Shown here piece after piece: positions 21,818-26,523 of a stretch of 26,523 nt of DNA (position 1 is the stretch's first letter; each line of letters begins with the position of its first letter). The notes under the pieces were generated by a model. It had not been told where the DNA came from. It ran no database searches and was given only the letters and a program-made list of their open reading frames with translations. The position numbers were made by a program, and so were the translations under genes. This stretch comes from a virus: positions 1-26,523 of the IMG/VR virus record IMGVR_UViG_3300013138_000730; one strand, 5' to 3'.

Positions 21818-22432
21818 TTAGCTGAATTCCGGTTCAACGTCGAAGTTGAAGTACTGGAACGTCACTGTGAACGATTTGAATTCGCTCTTCACTGCAGCGT
21901 ACGACAGTTGAAAGTCGGTCAATCCCTTTATCATAGGCCGGTTGAATATCAGGGACATGAATGCGTATCCCTCGTTGTTCAGAATGGTCAATCGAATCGG
22001 CCCAAAGAATGGGTGATTTACATTTTCCACGGCCGGAACGCTTAATGCTTGTCCCAATGAATTCTGAGTGTTATGCGGATTGATGTTCGCGAAGTCCAAG
22101 TAATTCAGCATGTTGTCCAGAAAAATGAAGTAATTCATCCAACCGTCTGTAAGCTTGAAGGATATTTTGAGTTCCCTCGTGAATTGATCTGCAATAGGAA
22201 CTCCACTTTGACTTTCCTGCCTCTTTCCTAGAACTCGTACCTGTTGTTTTAACTCGCTCTGAAATCCTGGAAAATTCATGGTCTGTATTGTTGAAGCCAT
22301 GAAATCCGACAGGGATCTGTACGGAGTCATGAGGTTGCGATAGTACTTCTCGTACTTCTTGTCGATTTCTGGATTGAAGAAATCCTGCGGTAGGTTTATG
22401 AGAAACCCATTCTGTCTGGCGTTTAGTATCAT
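21818..22432 (-). CDS. Tail-tube-fold protein (gp19/gp48/gp54-like)
   Basis: 204 residues. After an N-terminal arm (QNGFLINLPQDFFNPEIDKK, then MASTIQTMNFPGF) comes a beta fold with RELKISFKLTDGWMNYFIFL (about 84-103), FGPIRLTILNNEGYAFMSLI (143-162) and the terminal pair LTDFQLSYAAVKSEFKSFTV and TFQYFNFDVE. The final pattern of a LxLxY strand followed by FTVTFQY is typical of tail tube proteins. The N-terminal arm is longer than in T4 gp19, so it might be a tube-initiating baseplate protein rather than the main tube subunit. Its ATG overlaps the glycosyltransferase stop as ATGA. Its TAA shares the TAATTA with the convergent gp15-like gene. Confidence 0.6.
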   Translation of the reverse strand: MILNARQNGFLINLPQDFFNPEIDKKYEKYYRNLMTPYRSLSDFMASTIQTMNFPGFQSELKQQVRVLGKRQESQSGVPIADQFTRELKISFKLTDGWMNYFIFLDNMLNYLDFANINPHNTQNSLGQALSVPAVENVNHPFFGPIRLTILNNEGYAFMSLIFNRPMIKGLTDFQLSYAAVKSEFKSFTVTFQYFNFDVEPEFS

Positions 22433-24777
22433 ACAGGATTATCTATAACGCTGTCCAGCGCGAGCTTCAGTTGTTCGATCACCATCTTTGGAGTTATTGA
22501 CCTAGTACATTCGAACATTCGTTCGGTGCCCTTATGATCCGGACACCATAACCAATCGTTCGTCGTCAATCTGTATCGATTGAAACAACCGGAACATTTT
22601 CCTTCCGGTGTGATCACCCTGAACGTGTTCAGCTGCGTTTCCGTGTAAGGATACGAGAAACCGGAAATTATGACGGTAGGAACGTCAAGAGCCCAGGAAA
22701 GCCAGCTCAAACCGCTACCGATTCCAACGAAAGCTTGCGAGGCAAGTAATTCCTTGATGACGTCCTCTATTGGACCGTTCGGATGCTTGCGTATTCCAGT
22801 TGGATGAGAGTTTCCCATGAATCCATCATCTTCCTTCGAAAGCAGGACGACTTCGTATCCGTTGGCATTGCACCAATCGACGACCTTCTGCCAGCCACCA
22901 GTTTTGTTCCAGTACTTGGCTTGGCAAGTCGCGTGAATTGCAATTGCTATCTGTTTCTTTTTCTTTACTTTAGGAAGTGTAAGAATGGGTTTCGTTTCCG
23001 TGTACTCCAATCCAAGAATGTCGAACTGCGATTTCTGCATTGGCATCGGTCTTGGATCGCTTGGGTTCTTAGCCAAATCTAGCCTATCCTCCTTATCGTC
23101 CGCATAGAACCAACCCAATGAATACATAGCAACGAGATCAGGAACTGGAGTTCCCGGTTCTATGAACTCTATCTCCGTGTAGTTTTTCTCGAACAAATCA
23201 TTGTGAAATGTCGAGCATATCATTTTGCAACTGTGCTTCTTACGAAATTCCTCGATCGGTGGAAACCAGCCTAACGTATCTCCAAGAGATTGAGATTCCA
23301 GGGAAATGTAGACCCTGCGATCCTTAAGCTCTATTGACTTGTCCAGTATGATCTCGTTAGTTTTGACATCGATCAGCTTTATCTGCCAGTCCACGTAGTA
23401 CTTCTTGTACGCAAAAACGTTAGAGTTATTCTTTATCGTCTGTTCGTGTTCGACCTTGCCAGTTGACTTATCAATGAATTGAACTCGGAACGATGCTGGG
23501 TCACCACCCGTGATCTCCAGGTGAGGACCACCGACAAAATGATATGATACTTTAAGAGTATTGGGATCATTCCTGATCACCTCTGTGATGAGATCTTTCC
23601 TGCTTTCCAAATGATCCGCCGCGAGCTTTGCTACCCTGTCCCAATTGTAAAGCTCGTGTATTTCCTTGGCTTCGATCAGGGCTCTTTCTTTATGTTCCTC
23701 GTACTTCTTGTAAGCATCACGCATTACTTTGCCGAGATCCTCAAAATCCGGTTCGTAATAATTTCCGACCGTTTCGTTGAAGTGATTGTACGAGCTGGCA
23801 TTCGCTGGTTTTTCTCCGAGAACCTTAACCGGAAGTCCCCTACCTTCGGCAAATTCTAACTGAGCGCAGCAATTCGAGTAAATGGATGGAGTTCCGCAGG
23901 CCATTGCTTCGATGAGAGGTAAGTTCCAACCTTCGGATCTTGAACAAGATAGGAAAACATTCATTGATCGCAGCAAGTTAACGTAATCTTCCCTTGGCGG
24001 AAGGTGCACTATCTTTATTCTAGCGTTTAGAAGGCCGTACTTTTCGAGCCTTTCTTCTGTCGTCTTTAGCTTGTCGCCGGAATACGGATTATCGATGGAA
24101 ACTATGAGATCTACCGGTTCTTTAGGATCGAACGTTTTCAAGAAAGTCTCGATGATTTCCTTGGTGGACTTTCGATAGTCCCACCTACCGAAAAGACCGA
24201 AAGTGAATCTCTTGGGATTGCTCGTGAGAACGTGATATGCTTTAGCTGGGTAAAATGTTGAAGTATCGACTCCCTCAGGTATCACGAACACTCTATCCTC
24301 TGGGTATCCCTGCTTTATCGAACAGTCCCTTTGCCATTTAGATGGGACCCATAGCTCGTGAAATTCGAGAAGTTTTTTGAAGAATGCGTCTGGTTGAAGG
24401 GTTGATTCCCAGACGTTGAATGCTATTTTGTACCCAGAATACGGACGATAGAAGTAATGATGGTTCGTTTCGTTCAGAACGAGATTGATTCCACATTTCC
24501 CGGGATTCGGATAGCTCTGGTATATCGGAAAATCGACCAGCTCACGTTTATCGTCCCATATCGACTGCTCAGTCATTAGGGTCTTCAACTGATCGTCGAT
24601 GTACGGTTCGTAATTATGAGGTTCCTCTGAATAACCTGTCCAAGTCTTGCCTATCGTGAAGTTTCGGATCTCCAAGGGAACGTACTTGGATAGTGCTCTG
24701 AAAAAAGATTGCGCGTGATTATTGTATCCAGTGGTGCCAATTAGGGAAGTGGACACTCTGATCTTGATGTCGAACAT
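22429..24777 (-). CDS. Two-domain glycosyltransferase: GT4 plus TibC-like O-heptosyltransferase
   Basis: 782 residues joining two enzymes. Residues 1-390 form a GT4-type transferase: GYNNHAQSFFRALS, FGLFGRWDYRKSTKEIIETF (193-212) and the E-x7-E motif in SEGWNLPLIEAMACGTPSI (281-299). Residues about 405-782 match the autotransporter O-heptosyltransferase (Aah/TibC) family: a beta domain (VQFIDKSTGKVEHEQTIKNN, 432-451), VYISLESQSLGDTLGWFPPI (489-508), EFRKKHSCKMICSTF, a GT9-like donor site GIGSGLSWLSWALDVPTVI (685-703) and a Cys finger C728-x2-C731-x13-C745-x11-C757, like the iron finger of TibC. That family adds heptose to Ser residues of autotransporters. Here the likely acceptors are Ser/Thr-rich virion fibres encoded just upstream (inference). 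Confidence 0.85.
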   Translation of the reverse strand: MFDIKIRVSTSLIGTTGYNNHAQSFFRALSKYVPLEIRNFTIGKTWTGYSEEPHNYEPYIDDQLKTLMTEQSIWDDKRELVDFPIYQSYPNPGKCGINLVLNETNHHYFYRPYSGYKIAFNVWESTLQPDAFFKKLLEFHELWVPSKWQRDCSIKQGYPEDRVFVIPEGVDTSTFYPAKAYHVLTSNPKRFTFGLFGRWDYRKSTKEIIETFLKTFDPKEPVDLIVSIDNPYSGDKLKTTEERLEKYGLLNARIKIVHLPPREDYVNLLRSMNVFLSCSRSEGWNLPLIEAMACGTPSIYSNCCAQLEFAEGRGLPVKVLGEKPANASSYNHFNETVGNYYEPDFEDLGKVMRDAYKKYEEHKERALIEAKEIHELYNWDRVAKLAADHLESRKDLITEVIRNDPNTLKVSYHFVGGPHLEITGGDPASFRVQFIDKSTGKVEHEQTIKNNSNVFAYKKYYVDWQIKLIDVKTNEIILDKSIELKDRRVYISLESQSLGDTLGWFPPIEEFRKKHSCKMICSTFHNDLFEKNYTEIEFIEPGTPVPDLVAMYSLGWFYADDKEDRLDLAKNPSDPRPMPMQKSQFDILGLEYTETKPILTLPKVKKKKQIAIAIHATCQAKYWNKTGGWQKVVDWCNANGYEVVLLSKEDDGFMGNSHPTGIRKHPNGPIEDVIKELLASQAFVGIGSGLSWLSWALDVPTVIISGFSYPYTETQLNTFRVITPEGKCSGCFNRYRLTTNDWLWCPDHKGTERMFECTRSITPKMVIEQLKLALDSVIDNPV

Positions 24778-24787
24778 TAAGGAAATT

Positions 24788-24820
24788 GCAATTTTAGGAT
24801 TTTATACTTAATCCAATTGC
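24788..24820 (-). promoter_or_regulatory. AT-rich hairpin with TATAA loop before the glycosyltransferase
   Basis: The minus strand reads GCAATT-GGATT-AAGTATAA-AATCC-TAA-AATTGC: an outer 6-bp and an inner 5-bp stem with a 3-base bulge, ending 11 bases before the ATG at 24777. The loop holds AGTATAAAA, resembling a weak late promoter. It may combine terminator and promoter functions; no U run follows, so termination is doubtful. Confidence 0.3.
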
Positions 24821-24826
24821 TCGGTT

Positions 24827-25259
24827 CTACGATACTTGAACGTAACTTGCGGTTACCACTTGAAAGGTGTCTCCGATTTGAACGGTGAATACTATTCCAT
24901 TGAAATCATCACCGGACATTATCTGGAATGCTAGAGCGGTAGTCGTGTTCGCAGTACCATTAGTCAAATTCATTATCAAGTCCTCTTTACTTCCTAATGA
25001 CCATACGTTAACGTTAACGTCATTACCACAAGCGGTAGTATCAAAAGCTATTTCAATATTGTACGTGTGAGACAAAGCATCAGTCACTCCAAAATCATTG
25101 CTGTAAAGATTAACCGATATTACTTGGACAACCAATCAATTGCCGAGAATCCTTTATCACGTAATTCGAAAGATCGTCTCCGCTCCAATCGTCCGCTATT
25201 CCATCCGAATCACTGTCAACTCATAATGTCTGACCTTCACCGCCAGCGTTCAGAATCAT
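24827..25259 (-). pseudogene. Decayed fibre-type gene (nonsense plus frameshift)
   Basis: From the ATG at 25259 the frame reads MILNAGGEGQTL, then TGA (25223-25221), then VDSDSDGIADDWSGDDLSNY. This aligns without gaps to IKNGDGIGTTSWVDTDSDG and VADDW of the protein at 19180-19722, with the Trp codon TGG replaced by TGA. The frame then ends soon after; a second, shifted frame opening at a TTG (25135) continues for 102 beta-rich residues (VISVNLYSNDFGVTDALSHT and on, ending ASYVQVS). One extra base near 25136 explains the shift. The 102-residue ORF has a stop just before it and no ATG. TGA serves as a normal stop elsewhere in the window, so recoding is unlikely. Confidence 0.65.
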
Positions 25260-25283
25260 TTCCTTCAGCTTCTACTATTATTT

Positions 25284-26012
25284 CTAGTTTGTTAATTCAG
25301 GATCGGTTAGAATCATTAACGGCACGTTATCCGGCCAATTGATCGTGATGTTAACTGCGCCGTCTGCTCCGGGCCCGCCGGCACTGGTTCCAGGAAGAGC
25401 CATTATTGCACCTCCTCCGCCTCCACCGTATCCAGTTCCGCTGTTTCCTGCTTCACCGCCGGCACCAGCCGAACCTGTAACTCCTTCACCGCCGGCACCA
25501 CCGCCGGCAATTCCTCCAACTCCAGCTTTTCCACCTACTGCATTTCCTCCGACCTGTTCGTTTCCTGCTCCACCGCCGCCTCCACCTGAAGTTGTAGCTC
25601 CACCATTTGCACCGGTTCCTCCAGTATAACCGAGTCCGGCTACTACCGATCCGCCACTTCCACCAGTAGTGGTCTGAAGAGAGCAACCTGCTCCACCTCC
25701 AGCTTCGGCGTATACTGTATACTTTTTATCTCCAATTCTTTGATACGAGACAGAACTATTTCCGCCGTTTATGGAGGAATCATTTCCTCCAGCTCCTACT
25801 ATTATTTGTATTGTTGTATTCCAAAGATCACCGTCTATTTCAAAATTTGGGCAAGCATAAGCTCCTCCTCCGGCTCCACCACCACGACCGCTCGTCATGG
25901 ATGCGCCCCTTCCTCCGCCAGCCCAACATTCTACTGCACTTATTGTTGCACCGTACGGTAAAATGAAAGTTGAAGTTCCAGGAGTCTTGTATTTTTTAGA
26001 AGTTGATCCCAT
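25284..26012 (-). CDS. Glycine-rich tail fibre tip / adhesin (gp38-like)
   Basis: 242 residues, more than a third Gly. The N-terminal strand PGTSTFILPYGATISAVECW leads into glycine-rich runs (AGGGRGASMTSGRGGGAGGG, GGSGGSVVAGLGYTGGTGAN and others) separated by short strands, and ends with the strand GAVNITINWPDN. This is the pattern of receptor-binding tips such as gp38 of phage S16, where polyglycine helices pack side by side, and of bacterial glycine-rich adhesin domains. It lies directly after the fibre gene, as gp38 follows gp37 in T-even phages. A short tail (VPLMILTDPELTN) follows the fold. Receptor recognition is inferred from family and position. Confidence 0.72.
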   Translation of the reverse strand: MGSTSKKYKTPGTSTFILPYGATISAVECWAGGGRGASMTSGRGGGAGGGAYACPNFEIDGDLWNTTIQIIVGAGGNDSSINGGNSSVSYQRIGDKKYTVYAEAGGGAGCSLQTTTGGSGGSVVAGLGYTGGTGANGGATTSGGGGGGAGNEQVGGNAVGGKAGVGGIAGGGAGGEGVTGSAGAGGEAGNSGTGYGGGGGGAIMALPGTSAGGPGADGAVNITINWPDNVPLMILTDPELTN

Positions 26013-26027
26013 TCATTGATCCTATTT

Positions 26028-26523
26028 TTAGGCTCCGTCAACAGTTATAGTTATCATGGTCGGAGACCCAGACGTGCTTGCGAAATTAACGACTAACCAG
26101 TTTCCTGCAGCAATTGATGTTCCGTTAACTGTTCCGGTCGTACCACCTGTACCAGATATAGTAGATTGTACTGCGGTTCCTGCATAAGTTCCCGGAGTAG
26201 TTCCGTAAAGTACCGTGAATGTTGCGCTAGTATCAGCAGAAACGAAAGTATCGCATGAGGATGGAGTAAAAGTAGCTTTCAATTTTGGACCTAGAACAGT
26301 TCCTGGTGCAGGATTAGCAATGACCCAAGTGAACGTTCTTTCCGGAGCTGCTCCAGAAGTACCAGAAGATCCTGAGGAACCTGAAGTACCAGAAGTACCG
26401 GAAGTACCACTTGAACCTGATTTACCTGACGATCCAGAGCTTCCAGAAGTTCCTGAGGAACCTGAAGTACCAGAAGTACCGGATGCTGCTACTTTCGTTC
26501 TAACATATCCGTCCGAATCGAGA
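26028..26523 (-). CDS. Tail fibre-like protein with Gly-X-Ser repeats (partial, C-terminal part)
   Basis: The 5' end lies outside the window; the frame is open from 26522 to the TAA at 26028-26030 (164 codons). Visible are LDSDGYVRTKVAAS, 14 perfect Gly-X-Ser triplets (X is Thr or Ser, once Lys), a linker APERTFTWVIANPAPGTV, and a C-terminal beta domain (about 80 residues: ATFTPSSCDTFVSADTSATF, VLYGTTPGTYAGTAVQS, NWLVVNFASTSGSPTMITIT). The repeats resemble collagen-like spacing without proline. The Ser/Thr density makes this a good acceptor for the O-glycosyltransferase encoded nearby. It is followed at 15 bases by the gp38-like gene. Confidence 0.75.
   Translation of the reverse strand, partial: LDSDGYVRTKVAASGTSGTSGSSGTSGSSGSSGKSGSSGTSGTSGTSGSSGSSGTSGAAPERTFTWVIANPAPGTVLGPKLKATFTPSSCDTFVSADTSATFTVLYGTTPGTYAGTAVQSTISGTGGTTGTVNGTSIAAGNWLVVNFASTSGSPTMITITVDGA
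26355..26480 (-). repeat. Gly-X-Ser coding repeat (14 triplets) with a 33-base direct repeat
   Basis: 126 bases encode 14 consecutive GTS/GSS/GKS triplets. Within and just beyond it, a 33-base sequence occurs twice exactly (26370-26402 and 26451-26483), spaced by 81 bases. Such repeats can change length by recombination or slippage. Confidence 0.8.

Noticed and set aside
24827-25135. Independent 102-residue gene
   Set aside because: It starts at TTG directly after a stop, without a ribosome site, and fits better as the shifted remainder of the fibre pseudogene.
25221-25223. TGA read as tryptophan (alternative genetic code)
   Set aside because: TGA serves as a normal stop in many genes here (several ATGA overlaps), and the same gene also carries a frameshift, so decay is simpler.
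25339-25629. Proline-rich plus-strand ORF
   Set aside because: It is the antisense of the glycine-rich fibre tip; Gly codons read backwards give Pro/Ala. No start signal supports it.
26355-26483. CRISPR-like array
   Set aside because: The repeats are in-frame Gly-X-Ser codons with no unique spacers.

Overview
The window is part of a T4-like (contractile-tailed) phage genome. It carries recognisable homologues of the T4 large and small terminase subunits (gp17, gp16), baseplate wedge gp6, tail sheath stabiliser gp15, a probable baseplate hub protein (gp26-like), a tail-tube-fold protein, a PhoH-like ATPase and a phage sigma factor. Genes are packed tightly, with many ATGA or TAATG stop/start overlaps. 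Most starts lack a clear Shine-Dalgarno sequence, and the phage tmRNA tag starts with glycine. Both traits recall Bacteroidota, so a Bacteroidota host is a reasonable but unproven guess.

Layout. Nearly everything is on the minus strand, so transcription runs from high to low coordinates. From the right edge come a tail fibre with Gly-X-Ser repeats (partial), a glycine-rich gp38-like tip protein, a decayed fibre-type gene, a two-domain glycosyltransferase (GT4 plus a TibC-like O-heptosyltransferase module) and a tail-tube-fold protein. A small plus-strand island (19.8-21.8 kb) then holds a phage tmRNA, a GIY-YIG homing endonuclease and a gp15-like gene. Minus-strand genes resume with a fibre-like protein, gp6, a small ORF, gp16, gp17, a small ORF, PhoH, the sigma factor, three membrane-associated proteins, three unknown proteins, the gp26-like hub gene and a small partner, then several large unknown (probably virion) proteins. 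The left end has an FkbM methyltransferase, a small membrane protein, an MBD4-like DNA glycosylase and the start of one more gene.

Regulation. A motif AATAAATAA (close to the T4 late promoter TATAAATA) sits 16-23 bases before several minus-strand start codons, and the sigma factor encoded here is an obvious candidate to read it. A second, 15-base identical element containing TATAAT precedes both the tmRNA and the FkbM gene. Two hairpin terminators are visible. The one after the tmRNA has a late promoter in its loop and the ribosome site of the homing endonuclease in its 3' arm, the same logic known for T4 I-TevI.

Most notable: (1) the tmRNA with a 25-codon tag beside a homing endonuclease under I-TevI-like control; (2) a predicted phage O-glycosylation module next to Ser/Thr-rich fibre repeats; (3) an MBD4-like mismatch glycosylase; (4) a probable -1 frameshift at an A9 run that would add an SH3-like tail to a virion-type protein, and a similar A7 case in the FkbM gene; these could also be homopolymer sequencing errors; (5) a fibre pseudogene with a Trp-to-TGA change. 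Function assignments come from motif recognition by eye; no database search was run.
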